DNA of 63,004 nucleotides. It comes from Prorocentrum cordatum. Its lineage: Eukaryota > Sar > Dinophyceae > Prorocentrales > Prorocentraceae. The notes under the pieces are model-generated. The model had not been told where the DNA came from, did not search any database, and saw only the letters and a program-made list of their open reading frames with translations. The stretch is taken from assembly GCA_963575745.1 (NCBI GenBank), contig CAUYUJ010016142.1:231057-294060 (forward strand), written 5' to 3'. The translations under genes were made by a program, and so were the position numbers. Below are positions 10,649-22,059 of the stretch, piece after piece. Position 1 is the first letter of the stretch. The number at the start of each line of letters is the position of its first letter.

Positions 10649-10854
10649 TTCCGTCTATTCCTCTGAGAAGTTGGTTCCAGGCACCGCGCCGCGTGGATCG
10701 TCAATCTTGAACGATTGACAGCGCAGATCGATGACCGCCGAATCCGGACCACTGGCGGCGTTCGGCCTCGAACACCCGCGCTGGGGTCCACAACATCCGC
10801 CCACGTGGTGTTGTTCGCAGTGTGGCTCCTCAGAGGTCTGACCCATTTCGTAGA

Positions 10855-11072
10855 GGCCTCCTCGATGGGGTCGGAGTAGATGGGGTCGGAGGATCGCGCC
10901 GCACCGCCGATACATCGACGATGCATCGGCGATGCATCGGCGATGCACAGGCGATGCATCGGCGACGTCGACGTGAAGTAAATTGGGCTACACATGGAGC
11001 CGCATCGCCGATGCATTGGCGATGCGGCTCGATCCTCCGACCCCATCTGCTCGGACCCCATCTAGGAGGCCT
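10855..11072. mobile_element. Family B palindrome, copy 2 (complete)
   Basis: Inverted ends AGGCCTCCTCGATGGGGTCG and ATCTAGGAGGCCT. The arms continue as a doubled GATGGGGTCGGAG motif and GGATCGCGCCGCA. The middle is made of GATGCATCGGC repeats. The arms contain the ATG that opens the recurrent ORF start MGSEDRAASP in each copy. Confidence 0.75.
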
Positions 11073-11305
11073 AGATTTCTGAGGACCGGCTTCTCACCCC
11101 GAATACTTGTTGACGGTCCCGGGGCACGGTCAGGGACCCCAAAGGCTGAAAATGGCCGGACAGCTTGGACGATAACAATAAAGATGTCATGCTAAAATTG
11201 GCTCAAGGTACGTCACAAGAACTCCACCATGCACCGTTTCTGGAGAAAAGCGTGCGGAACAAGTCGGGCATCGCGGGAAGTGCTGGAAGCCTGGGATATC
11301 CTGGA

Positions 11306-11308
11306 ACG

Positions 11309-11358
<50 letters not shown>

Positions 11359-11856
11359 GCATCATCATCATCAGCATCATCATCATCAACAGCAGCAGCA
11401 TCATCATTATCATCATCATCATCATCAGCAGCATCCTCATCATCATGATCATCATGATCAGCATCATCAGCAGCAGCAGCATCGTCAATATCATCATCAT
11501 GGTCATCATCAGCATCATCATCACCATTAGCATATAATCATCATCAACAGCACCACCATCATCAGCAGCAACAGCAGCATCATCGTTATCAGCAGCAGCA
11601 TCATCATTGCCATTGCCATCATCATCATCAGCATCATCATCAGTATCGTCATCGTCATCGTTGTCATCACCATCATCACCAGCAACAACATAATCATCAT
11701 CAGCAGCACCACCGTCATCATCAGCAGCAGCAGTATCAGCATCATCATCGTCATCAGCAGCAGCATCATCATCACCATCATCAGCATAGTCATCATCATC
11801 TGCATCATCATCGTCATCATCCTCATCAGCATCAGCACCATCAGCATCAGCACCAG

Positions 11857-11903
<47 letters not shown>

Positions 11904-12042
11904 TACTCATCATCAGCAGCAGCACCATCATCATCAGCAGCAGCATCAGTATCATCATCGTTATCAGCAGCAGCATCAGCATCATCAGCAGCAGCATCAA
12001 CATCATCAGCATCATCAGCATAATCGTCCTCGTCATCGTCAC

Positions 12043-12114
<72 letters not shown>

Positions 12115-12150
12115 CATCATCATCATCAGCAGCAGCAGCAGCAGCATCAT
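11306..12150. repeat. (CAT)n/(CAG)n microsatellite, about 850 bp
   Basis: Almost uninterrupted CAT with CAG interspersed. It yields a His-rich frame on plus and an Asp-rich frame on minus (to 366 residues), which I treat as repeat translations. Confidence 0.9.
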
Positions 12151-12431
12151 GACCCCTTGCTCGTGGAGTCATGCCCTCTCCCCTCTCCTCTGAAAAATCG
12201 GTGGCACGCACAAGGAGAAATGAAAAGGAGCAGGCCCTCTCAGAGAGTTCGGCGGTCCTCAGGCCTTCTGAGAAGCTTCCTGAGCCTTCCCCGAAGACGC
12301 AGAAACTCCTCAAAGGAGGCCGGAGGGCTCCCGAGAAGCCCCGCCGCCTGCTGAGAGCCTCCTCCTTCTCACTTCCCCCCTCGCTCGCTGTCGATTCTCT
12401 GATCTTCCCTCTCCTCTGAGAAGCAAACCCA

Positions 12432-12615
12432 GAAATGCGACGTCATGAACTTTTCAGCACGGGGCCCCTGGAAGTCCTGACCCTTTCCCCGGGACCGGTT
12501 CTTCATCCTGAGTCGTCTTCGACGGCCCCGAAGCCCGGCGAGGGCTCCCGGGGGCAAAAACCTCGTCCTGATCTTTCGACGCGATCAGGTCTGGGAGCCC
12601 CTCGTCGTGAAGTCG
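12432..12615 (+). mobile_element. Family C element, copy 3
   Basis: GACGTCATGAACTTTTCA, TCCTGACCCTTTCCCCGGGA, CATCCTGAGTCGTC, GACGGCCCCGAAGCCCGGCG and GAGGGCTCCCGGGGGC follow the family order. The sequence from 12616 to 13330 has no recognisable feature except short GAATCGG-rich patches. Confidence 0.6.
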
Positions 12616-13334
12616 GCCCCCACGGCGCGAGGATTGCGCCCGGGCCGCCGCCGCCTCGGCGCGGCGACGGGCCCGCCCCGCGAGTGGGGCCTCGGAGCTC
12701 TCGCGGCCGAGCATCCGAGCTCTCGCGCGGCCGTGGCCCCTGCGGTCGGGCCTTGGCCTCACCGTGCGGGCGGTGTGCGGTATGTGCAACACGTCGTGCA
12801 GGTCTAGTCGTGCTCACTTCTGATTGTGCTCGTTTCTGATGGCCCATGGCCCCCTGGTGGCCAGGGTGAGGCCCAGGATGGAACAACTAGAAACGAAAGG
12901 ATCTTCCCCCCCCCAAAAAAAAATCAAAGAACTCCCGAAGAATTAGAAATGAGCAACGTGCATACCTCCATATCCCGTGCGTCCTGGGCACGCTTGGCCG
13001 GGGCGCCGCAAGGCCGAGGCGCGCTGGAGATGGATAAGAGCCGAGCCTCCATGGGGCCAGACACGGGAGCGCCCAGAGTCGAATCCACAAGCCGGATCGG
13101 CGATCGAAATGGACCGGGTCGGCGGAAAGCGGCAGCCAAGTCGGGAGCCACGTCGAATCGGCAGAACTCGGCAGGCCAGCAGGCCCCCACTGTGGGAATC
13201 GGAATCCGCATCGGAGCCCGGAGTCGAATCGAAGCGGAACCGGAGGTCATCGACATCGAAGTCGAAATCGGATCGAGTCGGATCGGAGGAATCGGAATGA
13301 GCCCCGCAGATATGTGTCCGTGTCCAGTGCGCCT

Positions 13335-13575
13335 CGGGCTCCTGGTTTGGACGCCCGAAGTGGGAACGTAAAAATGGGTACAATGCCCAACAACAAATGT
13401 TGTCCCAAACCAACAGCGGCCGCTGTTGGGCAGGCGGCCTTCTGTCTCGAATGGACACAGGCCGCGGCGGAGTGGACAGCGAATCCTGTTCAAAATGAAC
13501 AGGAACTGCTGTTGGGCATTGTACCCGTTCTTTCCGTACCCATTTCGGGCGTCCAGACCTGGGGAGGGGAGCCCG
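13335..13575. mobile_element. Palindromic MITE-like element K
   Basis: Inverted ends: left CGGGCTCC then TTTGGACGCCCGAA, GGGTACAATGCCCAACA; right GTTGGGCATTGTACCC, TTCGGGCGTCCAGA then GGAGCCCG. The arms are about 60 bp with small indels. The centre is unique and contains AACAGCGGCCGCTGTT, itself a palindrome. No coding content. Confidence 0.7.
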
Positions 13576-13732
13576 AAACTCCGAGCTGCAGCGGGAGCCC
13601 GGACAGAAGTCCTGCCCGCACACTCGGGGGGCAGGCAGGCCCGCCTTCCGTCGGGCACCTCCTCGGGGCCCCTCCCAGGCAAGGCGCGAAGCCAGGCCGA
13701 GGGCACAAAAATTCGGGCGCTGCTACGCATCG

Positions 13733-13958
13733 AGGCTCGTGATCGTTGTTTATTCATTGTTGCGCCGATCGGAGCGGGCCCCCCACCCCCCCCTCCCACC
13801 CCCGTGGAGTAGAGCTTGGCTGTTTTTTGGGCGCCTGCTTCGAGCGGGTGGAGTCCCCCCCAGAGGCAGCACTCTTGCAAACAGTCGCACTAAGCAGGGG
13901 TCGGGAGCCAAACCGCCCCCCTTTCCGCCCAGTGCCGCAACGCCGAATTAAAAGAACG
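13733..13958 (-). repeat. Dispersed repeat J, copy 2
   Basis: Inverted relative to 6716-6945. Begins GATCGTTGTTTATT and passes through GCTTCGAGCGGGTGGAGTCC. Confidence 0.6.
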
Positions 13959-14253
13959 CTCACCTCTCTCTGGGAGCCGACGGTCTGGGAGGATATGCCC
14001 CGAGCGCCGCGGCCTTCCCGGAGCGTGTCTGGAAGGCTCCGAGGGCGCCCCGGGACGCTTCAGAACGGACTCATCCTCATCTTGGCCCCGCCCAGGGATC
14101 GACCTGAGCAGGGCTTTCCGTGTCCGGCTTGTTTTGCTTTCCCCTCATTATGTCTTCCTTCTGCCTCTGCTGCGACAAACAACCTCAAAACGAAAACGGC
14201 CCACGAGATCGCCAAAACGCCGTTTGGATCGAGCCCTGGATTAGAGGCCTTCC

Positions 14254-14475
14254 TGATGGGGTCGGAGGAGATGGGATCGGAGGATCGCGCCGCATCGCCG
14301 ATACATCGACAATGCATCAGCGATGCATCGGCGATGAACCGGCGCTGCATCGTCGACGTCGGCGATGCATCGGCGACGTCGGCGTGGAGAAAACCAGGCT
14401 CCGCATCGAGCCGCATCGGCGATGCATCGGCGATGCGGCGCGATCCTCCGACCCCATCTCCTCCGACCCCGTCTA
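14254..14475. mobile_element. Family B palindrome, copy 3
   Basis: AGGCCTTCCTGATGGGGTCG at the left, CCCGTCTAGGAGGCCC at the right. Same doubled GATGGG(G/A)TCGGAG arms and GATGCATCGGC core as 10855-11072. Confidence 0.75.
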
Positions 14476-14611
14476 GGAGGCCCAGATGGAGTCATCCTCG
14501 TCTCAGCCCCGCCCGACTGGGGGGGGAGGGGCAGGCAGGTCCACCTGTCGTGCCCCGTCGGGGCCACTTCAGGGCACCTCGCTGCTGCAACCCTCGACCC
14601 CCGCCCCCCAG

Positions 14612-14768
14612 GAGAGGAGGAGGTGGAGGAGGAGGAGGAGGAGGAGAAGGAGGGGGAGGAGAAGGAGGAGGAGAAGGAGGAGGAGGAGGAGGGAGGAGAG
14701 AAGAGGGAGGAAGAGGAGGAGGAGGAGGGAGGAGGAGGAGGAGGAGGGAGGAGGAGGAGGAGAAGAAG
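14612..14768. repeat. (GGA)n polypurine tract
   Basis: About 150 bp of GGA/GAA with few interruptions. The sequence between it and 15060 shows only GC-rich shadow frames. Confidence 0.85.
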
Positions 14769-15059
14769 CCCCGCTCGTCGCTTGTCGCCCCCCCCCCCCC
14801 CGATTCCACGAGACGCCCGCGAGCCCGCCAGAAGGGAGCTCTGGCGCTCCCGGCCCCCGAGGGAGGCGCCCCCCGGGCATTAAGCCGACGGGGCGCGTGG
14901 CTCTTGCCATGCGCGGCGCCAGGGCTCCCCGCCGCTTCCCCTGGAGGTACGCGCGCCGCGCCGAGGCGTGGTGGGCCAGAAACGGCTGCGCGACACGCCG
15001 TGCAGAAGCTCCTGGCCGTACGGAGATCCCTGCCAACTGGGGGTGGCTAGTTTGCTGAC

Positions 15060-15290
15060 GACATCAGCGTGCAACGCTACGAAGCGCAACGCAGCGCAAT
15101 GCGCACTGCTGCACACAGTGGCTGTGACCGGCACATCGCCGCCTGGCATACCATAGCACTGCAGCACTGCGTAGCGTTGAACGGCACTGCATGGCGCAGC
15201 TCGGCGTGGCATCGCATAGCACGGCGCAGCACGGCGTGGCATAGCGTGGCATTGCACGAGCGTGGCATACCGTAGCATCGAGTAGAGACT
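15060..15290. repeat. Degenerate 10-bp minisatellite
   Basis: Repeats of GTGGCATAGC and CGGCGCAGCA type. A shorter CCAATAC/CCAAAACCCT repeat follows at 15640-15720. Confidence 0.65.
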
Positions 15291-15899
15291 GGATCTGACT
15301 GCAGAGCTCAACGAAGGCGTGGTAAAATGCCAAGTGCTGCCTGGCAGGGCTTCCAAAAGTTGTCTACCCTCGGCCCGTACCACAAGGAGGAGCAAGGAGG
15401 AGCGGTGAGGCTGCAAGGGCCTTTGACGCCCATTTCGAAGCTTCTGGAGCGGGGCGCGGCCAGCGAAAGTGGCCAAGGACGGACCGAGGAGGCAAGGATA
15501 CCCTTGGGGAGAATGCCCATCACTACTGTGTGGATCGATTGTAGGCCCCTCCCCCTCCCCTCCGCGCGTCTTCGCGAGCAGCGCCCCCTCCTCCCGACGC
15601 TCCCTCGACGGCCCGACGGCTCCCTGGGGCCCTCCAAAACCCTCCAATACTACCAGAACAATCCAAGGTACCCCAATACTGCCAAAACCCTCCAATACCC
15701 CAAAAACACCACCACAATGACAAAATAACCCACCATTGCTTGAAGACGCAGCCAAAGCGCCCAATAGGTCCGAAGATGCCTCCGGCTGGCTTCGAGACAC
15801 CTTCGAGACGCTCTCCAGGAGACCCTCGAACATTGATAAGCCTTGAATAGTTAAATTGTTTTCGCTATCTGCGCTCTTCGGTCAAAGATCGGTCCACTT

Positions 15900-16130
15900 G
15901 CGGTCTTCAATGGCCCAAAAGGGCCCACTGAGAGCACCAAAAGGGCCCCCCAACCTCTCAGGACAGGCCCGAATTATGCCCCAAGCTGGAGGGCGTCTGG
16001 AGTGCCCCAAGACGGCCCGAGAGGGCGTCAAGACGGCCGAAGGGGCCCAAGAGGGCCCCATGAGAGCCCAAGACAGCCCCAAGTTTACCCAACTAGGCCC
16101 CACAAGAGCCCCGCATGAAGTGGAGGCCAG
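15900..16130. repeat. Degenerate CCCAAGAGGGCC repeat
   Basis: Irregular tandem of CAAGANGGCCC motifs. Similar stretches occur at 22200-22350, 22860-23120, 29270-29440, 41560-41960 and 55560-55700, some on the opposite strand. Confidence 0.6.
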
Positions 16131-16199
16131 AGGTTACACATGTGACGGCAAGGGCCGCCAACACACAATGATTCGCAGATACGGTGGCGGCCTTGCCAC

Positions 16200-16793
16200 A
16201 GGCAGCTGGATCATTATCACCACCAGCAATATCGCTGTCATCATCTGAAAAGTCGGCATTACCACCACCACTACACACCCCACCACCACCACCACCACCA
16301 CCGCTACCACCATAGCAATAATCGTGATCATCATCGATACCATCACCATCGTCATCAAATCGTCGTCGCATTTGCCATCGTCACCCTCAACACTAAACAC
16401 AACAAACTCATTAGCATCATCGTCATCAGCAGCGTCATCATCACCACCACCACCGTCATCACGATTACCATCACTGCCACCAGCATCACCATCAGCATCA
16501 TCATCTGCGACATCAGCATAATCAGCATCACCATCACATCATCAGCAACGTCATCACCATCATCGACCAGCATCACCGCTATTGTCACCCCATTAATTCC
16601 CCCGTTGCTCTCCGCCCTCGTATCCCTCCTCACCTCCTTACTTTCCTGGATACCCCCCTCAGCCTCCTTATCCTTCGTCTCCCCGTCCAAGCCTTACTCG
16701 CGCTCAACCTGCTCATTCTCCTGCTCCTTCTCAGCCTCCTCACAACCACCATCACCACCAACACCACCATCATCATCATCATCATCATAATCA

Positions 16794-16838
<45 letters not shown>

Positions 16839-16860
16839 TATCATCAGCATCATCATCATC

Positions 16861-16891
<31 letters not shown>

Positions 16892-17340
16892 GCATCATCA
16901 GAATCATCATCCTCATCAGAGTCATCATCAGAGTCATCAACATCTTCTCCGACTTCGTCTTCTTCAGCATCATCATCAGCGTCATCAGCATCACCAGCAT
17001 CATCGTCACAATCATCAACATCATCAGCATCGTCATCAGCAGCAACATCATAGTCTTCCTCATCAGCATCAGCAACAGCAACATCGTCAGCAGCATCGTC
17101 AGTATCACCATCAGCATCAGCATCATTATCATCATCGTCAGCATCAGCATCAGCATCAGAAGCATACTCATCATCATCATCAGCAGCATCATCATCTCCA
17201 CCACCATCATCGTCATCGTCCTCGTCATCGTCACCATCATCATCATCATCATCATCACCATCATCACCATCACCATCACCACCATCATCATCATCATCAT
17301 CATCATAATCATCATCATCATCAGCATCATCATCACCATC
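16200..17340. repeat. (CAT)n/(CAC)n microsatellite, about 1.1 kb
   Basis: CAT/CAC/CAG triplets, purest at 16760-17340. A CTC-rich interlude lies at 16590-16740. Confidence 0.9.
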
Positions 17341-17480
17341 CTGGGTCGTGACTGCGGCAGCGCGCACGAGAGCCCCAGGAGAAACTCCTCCAGCGACCTC
17401 TCACGTCGTGACGTCTGCACGACTCGGGACCTCGACGCCCCAAACCCAAACCCAGGACCAGCTGTTCATCGCAGGTAGTG

Positions 17481-17643
17481 TTAAGTCGGGCCTGTCCCCC
17501 TACAGGCCGATTCTGAACGAAAAAATAAAAAAATGCCCCAAACATGCCCTAACAATGTTCAAAAATGGTAAAGCAATAGTCCCCAAACTATTTTTTGACT
17601 ATTTTTGGATATTCCCCCCTGTAGAGGGACAGGCCCGACTTCA
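17481..17643. mobile_element. Family A MITE, copy 2 (complete)
   Basis: The left end TTAAGTCGGGCCTGTCCCCC and the right end GGGACAGGCCCGACTTCA are inverted copies. The middle is A/T-rich (GACTATTTTTGGATATTC). The 8-bp direct repeat AGGTAGTG flanks it at 17473-17480 and 17644-17651. An 8-bp target duplication is typical of hAT or P-type transposases; no transposase is encoded. Confidence 0.85.
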
Positions 17644-17739
17644 AGGTAGTGGTCTGAGTGCCCCGGGGCCTAAAACAGGAATCTAAGGGCCCACACCTAA
17701 AAAGAGCTGCTGTCGTGAATGTCACGTGACGCCGTTGGT

Positions 17740-17960
17740 CTGGGCCATCCTCCTCTTCCTCCTCTTCCTCATCCTCCGCCTCCTCCACCGCCTCCGCCTC
17801 CGCCTCCTCCTTCTCCTCCTCCTTCTCCTCCTCCTCCTCATCATCCGCCGTCTCCTCCTCCTCTCGCTCTCCCTTCCATCTCCCGTGATCATCGTTCGTA
17901 TTGGTCGTCCCCTTCTCATCCTCCTTCTTAGGATCATCTTCCTGATCATCTTCCTTCTCA
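17740..17960. repeat. (CTC)n microsatellite
   Basis: CTC/TTC-rich, continuing more sparsely to 18135. The Glu-rich minus frame (17588-18277) follows it. Confidence 0.8.
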
Positions 17961-18271
17961 TCCTCCCCCGCGGTTCCGCTCAGGATCTGCAGGGACGCCC
18001 CCACCAGCTCGAGGTCTTTGTGCGACGGCAAGAAATCCCGATACCTGTCCTCGTCCAGCAGCCTCACGCGGGAACTCCCGCACTTTCCGCAATCCTCCTC
18101 CTCCTCCTCCTCATCGACATCCTCGTCTTCCTCCTCATCCGGAGTTACCTGTGGGGTCACGAAGCGCGTGAGGGGCTGTGCTGAAAATGTTGGCACGCGG
18201 AGGGCAGAGGCAAGGGTGGGAGGAGGGAGAATCCGGAGGAAGGAAAAAGTGAGAGACGCGGGGCGCTTTCT

Positions 18272-18311
18272 TTTCAAATCGAGGACTCAACGCCACAGGA
18301 TGGCTGGAAAA
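18272..18311. repeat. Hairpin motif G, copy 1
   Basis: TTCAAATCGAGGACTCAACG then CCACAGGATGGCTGGAAA. Related copies lie at 21244-21290, 26357-26403 and 31511-31552. Confidence 0.5.
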
Positions 18312-18339
18312 TAATGAGCCTACTCGAGCCGGGCTATTT

Positions 18340-18493
18340 GTAGGTCGGGCAAGTCCTCCTACAGGCGGATTTGGGGTGAAAAATGAACAATTGTCAAACA
18401 ATGCCCCAACATATTTGTTCTTGGTTTAAAGCTTCCAATACTTGTTTGCGCTATTTTTGAGATCACTCCTATCGAGGGACAGGCCCGACTTAA
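18340..18493. mobile_element. Family A MITE, copy 3
   Basis: GTAGGTCGGGCAAGTCCTCC at the left, GAGGGACAGG then CCCGACTTAA at the right. The flanks GGCTATTT (18332-18339) and GGCAATTT (18494-18501) match at 7 of 8 bases, consistent with an aged target duplication. Confidence 0.75.
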
Positions 18494-18639
18494 GGCAATT
18501 TACGAACACTCGTACAGGGGCGCGGGCACAAGAGGCGCGGCCGCCCAAAACTACAGCGGGCTCGCTGCGTGCACAAAGTAATGCGACACGCGTAGTCGTA
18601 GATCTGGCGGGTTTGTCCTGCTCCCTCCCCCTTCGCCTC

Positions 18640-19216
18640 CTCCTACGCCTCTTCCTCCTCTTCCTCCTCCTCCTCCTCCTCCTCCTCCTCCTCCTCCTCC
18701 TCTCCTCCTCCTGCTCCTCCTCCTCCTGCTCCTCCTCCTCCTCCTTCTCCTCCTCCTCCCCCTCCTCCTCCTCCTACTCCTCCTCCTCCTCATCATCATC
18801 ATCATCATAATCATCATCGTCATCATCATCATCATCGTCGGCGTCATCGTCATCACCATCATCAGCATCACCATCACCACCATCAGCATCATCATCAGTA
18901 GCATCATCATCATAATCACCGCCACCACCATCATGATCATCATTATCAACAGCTTCATCATCAGTAGCATACGTAACATCATCAGTCATGCTCATCATAA
19001 TCATCATTCTGATCATCACCACCACCATCATTGCCAACATCGTCGTCGTCATCACCATCGCCATCATCGTCATCAGCAAAAGCAGTGACATCCTGATGAT
19101 CTTCAGCACCATCACCACCACCAACATCATCAGCATCAGTATCAGAACCATCAACATAAATCAGCATCAGTATCATCATCATCATAATCATCATCATCAT
19201 CATCAGCAGCAGCAAC

Positions 19217-19248
<32 letters not shown>

Positions 19249-19440
19249 CCACAACATCATCATTGTCATCGTCATCACCCTCTTCATCATCAGCCGCAGC
19301 ATGATCAGTACCGTCATCCTCATCAGCAGCATCCTCAGCATCATCGCAGTCACCATCAGCAGCAGCATCGTCATCCACAGCATCATCATCAGCAGCAGAA
19401 GCATCATCATCAGCAGCAGCAACATCATCACCACCACCAG
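18640..19440. repeat. (CTC)n then (CAT)n compound microsatellite
   Basis: CTC repeats to about 18790, then CAT/CAC/CAG to 19440. From 19441 to 20360 there are open frames on both strands without recognisable features. Confidence 0.9.
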
Positions 19441-20359
19441 TATTCGAGAAGCCCCAGACTTTGAAAAAAGACTGTCATCGTGTTGGGATCAAGGGGTTGG
19501 GAAGAGACACGGCACGACTATGCAAGAAGCACCTTCAGCAAACGTGGCAATACTGAAGATTGGATCACTTCTCCAAGCCCCATCCTCCCAGCCCGATCAC
19601 TGTCGTTCTGAGACACCCCAGGCACGGTGGCAGGATGGGCCAAAGGCCACAAGACACTCCAAAGAGGCCTTCAGCCCACCCCCCGCAAAGACAGCTGGCA
19701 TGCGCGCTGCGTCACGACTCTCGATGCTGCACGCCACTTTGCCAAACTCCCAGGCAGCAGCCGGTGATGCGCCGCCGGCGTCCTCAATACAAAGTCGAGG
19801 CGGCGCCACAAGAACAGATCAAGACCACGAGCCCTCCCGCCGAAGGCCCAATTGAGGTACCCCACACGAAGAACGCTCCGAGGTGGAGTGCCGCAGCACG
19901 AGGAGCCCAAGGGTGCAGCCAGCTGCCGAGGATTGACAGACAGCCCTCTAGCAAGACGCCTCTTAGTGAAAGCTGCAGGAAGCACTCCCTCCGGGTGCGC
20001 GCGGCACCGCGTCCCGAGCGCAACCGGACGGGATAGATAATCACCGTCCGAAGACTGACGGCAACAGCCCACACGCGTCGGTCAGCGAAACCGACGAGGA
20101 GAGGCACCCGCACACTGCGAACGCCAGCGTCGAGCGAACCAGCGCAGACTTCCTCAATCGATTTGTCTGGGCACGCGATCTCCGAGTGCTTCAAGCTGCA
20201 ACCTCGATCCTCGATCGAGCATCCTCGAGCACCGAACGCGCCGGGCTGGGCGGCCCCGGCCTGGGGTCCCGCGAGGTCTCGGAGACGCAGAGGCGGGGGT
20301 CCTTACGCGGCCACGGCGCAAATGGCGGTAGGGCCGCGTGCGCCGCGGCGGTGGCCACG

Positions 20360-20510
20360 ACCGCAGTGGGGGCGGCGACAGCGGCCGCGGCGGCTGCGAC
20401 GGCGACGGCGACGGCGACGACGACGGCGGCGGCGAAGGCGAAGGCGGCGACTGCGGCGGCGGCGAAGGCAGCGGCGACGGCGGCGGCGGGACAGGCAGGG
20501 GGGCAGCGGG
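20360..20510. repeat. (GCGACG)n/(GGC)n microsatellite
   Basis: GCGACGGCGACGGC-type repeats giving Ala- and Arg-rich frames. G-runs follow at 20560-20595. Confidence 0.8.
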
Positions 20511-20756
20511 GCGGAGGGGGGAGTGGGATGGAGGGGAATGGCGGAAGGGAGAACGGTAGATGAGCTGGGGGGGGGGGGGGGGCGGGCGGCAGGGTGAGGA
20601 GGCGGAGAAGGAGAAGGGGGAGGGGAAGAAGGAAGAGGAATCCTCCTCTCCCTCCTCTCCATGCTCCTCCTGCCCCCCTCCTGGGTTTCACACAGTAGGC
20701 TCCCCACGCACAGGAGGTTCCACGCACACCGGGCTCCACGAACACAGGGCTCCACA

Positions 20757-20794
<38 letters not shown>

Positions 20795-20948
20795 CGCGCG
20801 CGCGCACCCACACACCCACACACCCACACACACACACACCACACACCACACACCACACACCACACACCACACACCACACACCACACACCACACACCACAC
20901 TCCACACGCCACACCACCAACACACACACAGCGCACATACACACAGAC

Positions 20949-20983
<35 letters not shown>

Positions 20984-20995
20984 CACACACACTTT
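20757..20995. repeat. (CA)n microsatellite
   Basis: About 240 bp of CA with ACCACACACC and CGCG interruptions. Confidence 0.95.
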
Positions 20996-21046
20996 GCGTC
21001 GGCGGCTGGGCAGAGGGCGACTGCTCCGGCGGATAGGCAACAGGGG

Positions 21047-21196
21047 ATCGAAAGTGGCGACAGTTTCGCAGATCGCAGCCCCCCAGGAACGGCGAGGTTC
21101 CGCTCAGATCCGCGCGGCGCCTCACTCCGCAGGACCCACCAGCAGCCCTCGAAAGTGGCGACAGTTTCGCAGATCGCAGCCCCCCAGGGACGGCGA
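21047..21196. repeat. 48-bp direct repeat
   Basis: TCGAAAGTGGCGACAGTTTC plus GCAGATCGCAGCCCCCCAGG appear at 21047-21094 and again at 21149-21196, almost identical and 102 bp apart. Confidence 0.85.
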
Positions 21197-21282
21197 AGAG
21201 AGGGCAGGAGGAGGCGGGAGGCGGAAGAAGGGACGCGACCACACCCCTCTATTCAAAACGAATACCCAACCAAGGAGGGTTG

Positions 21283-21440
21283 GGAATCATGATAATAATA
21301 GTGATAATAGAAATAATCATAATCATAATACTATTAATCATGATAGTCATGATAATCATAACAATCATAAGAATAATGAGAATAGTAGTAATAATAATAA
21401 TAATAGTAATAATCGTAGACATGTATATATATACATTTGT
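21283..21440. repeat. A/T-rich (AATAAT/ATCAT)n and (TATA)n tract
   Basis: ATAATAAT and ATCATAATC repeats followed by GTATATATATACATTTGTAT. This is the most A/T-rich stretch in the window. Confidence 0.8.
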
Positions 21441-21502
21441 ATATATATAAGCAAAACAACCAGCAAACATACAAACAGGCACACACACACACAAAAAAAA
21501 CA

Positions 21503-21641
21503 CGGAGAGATCCGCGATGTTTTCTGGCAGCGGCGCGGCCCCCCCCCCCACCCTGGCGCGCTCCGCGCGCCAAGGGCGGCGTCAGAAGCGCTGCCCTGGG
21601 GGGGCCAGCGCCGATGCGAGACATCCGCGCGGAGCGCCGAG
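21503..21641. mobile_element. Palindromic MITE-like element, family F copy 2
   Basis: CGGAGAGATCCGCGATG at the left and ACATCCGCGCGGAGCGCCGA at the right, around CTGGCGCGCTCCGCGCGCCA. Same centre as 2566-2698. Confidence 0.55.
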
Positions 21642-21712
21642 AGTCCATGTTTCTGCCGTTGTTGCGCGTCTTCGGTGTTCCTCCCTCGAGGACTACGGGC
21701 TCGAGGACGAGG

Positions 21713-21760
21713 ACGAGGAGGAGGAGGAGGAGGAGGAGGAGGAGGAGGAGGAGAAGGAGT
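21713..21760. repeat. (GGA)n microsatellite
   Basis: GAGGA repeat of about 45 bp. Confidence 0.85.
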
Positions 21761-21900
21761 CCCGCTCGAGGAATCCTCCTGCGAGGAATCACAGGACTCG
21801 GGCTCGGGGGACTCGGGTTGGCCTGACGGGGCCATCGTGCAAAGGACGAGACCCCATCCGAGACTCGAGGCGAGCTCCCGCTGCAACCATCCCACGAAAA

Positions 21901-22057
21901 TTGGGTCGGGTATGTCCCCCTACAGGCAGATTTTGAAGGAAAACATAAAAATTGTCAAACGCCCTCAGAAATGGTCAAAACATCAAAACAATCGTGCCGA
22001 GACTATTTTGGGGCTATGTTTGAAAATCCCTCCTGTAGAGGGACATGCCCGACTGAA
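21901..22057. mobile_element. Family A MITE, copy 4
   Basis: TTGGGTCGGGTATGTCCCCC at the left, GGGACATGCCCGACTGAA at the right, and an A/T-rich middle. The left flank is CACGAAAA. The two bases left on the right before the gap are CA, as expected for a duplicated 8-mer. Confidence 0.8.
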
Positions 22058-22059
22058 CA

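Noticed and set aside
11197-11211. Possible second spliced-leader relic or SL RNA gene (TTGGCTCAAG followed by GTACG)
   Set aside because: Only the last 10 bases match; the preceding bases differ from the leader. Likely chance.
11165-12313. His-rich (plus) and Asp-rich (minus) proteins
   Set aside because: They are direct translations of a CAT/CAG microsatellite. No flanking unique domain, and every frame of the repeat is open.
13746-15050. 434-residue plus-strand ORF
   Set aside because: Composite of repeat J, palindrome B and a GGA tract; no independent coding signal.
16630-17420. Asp- and Met-rich ORFs on the minus strand
   Set aside because: Microsatellite translations of the (CAT)n array.
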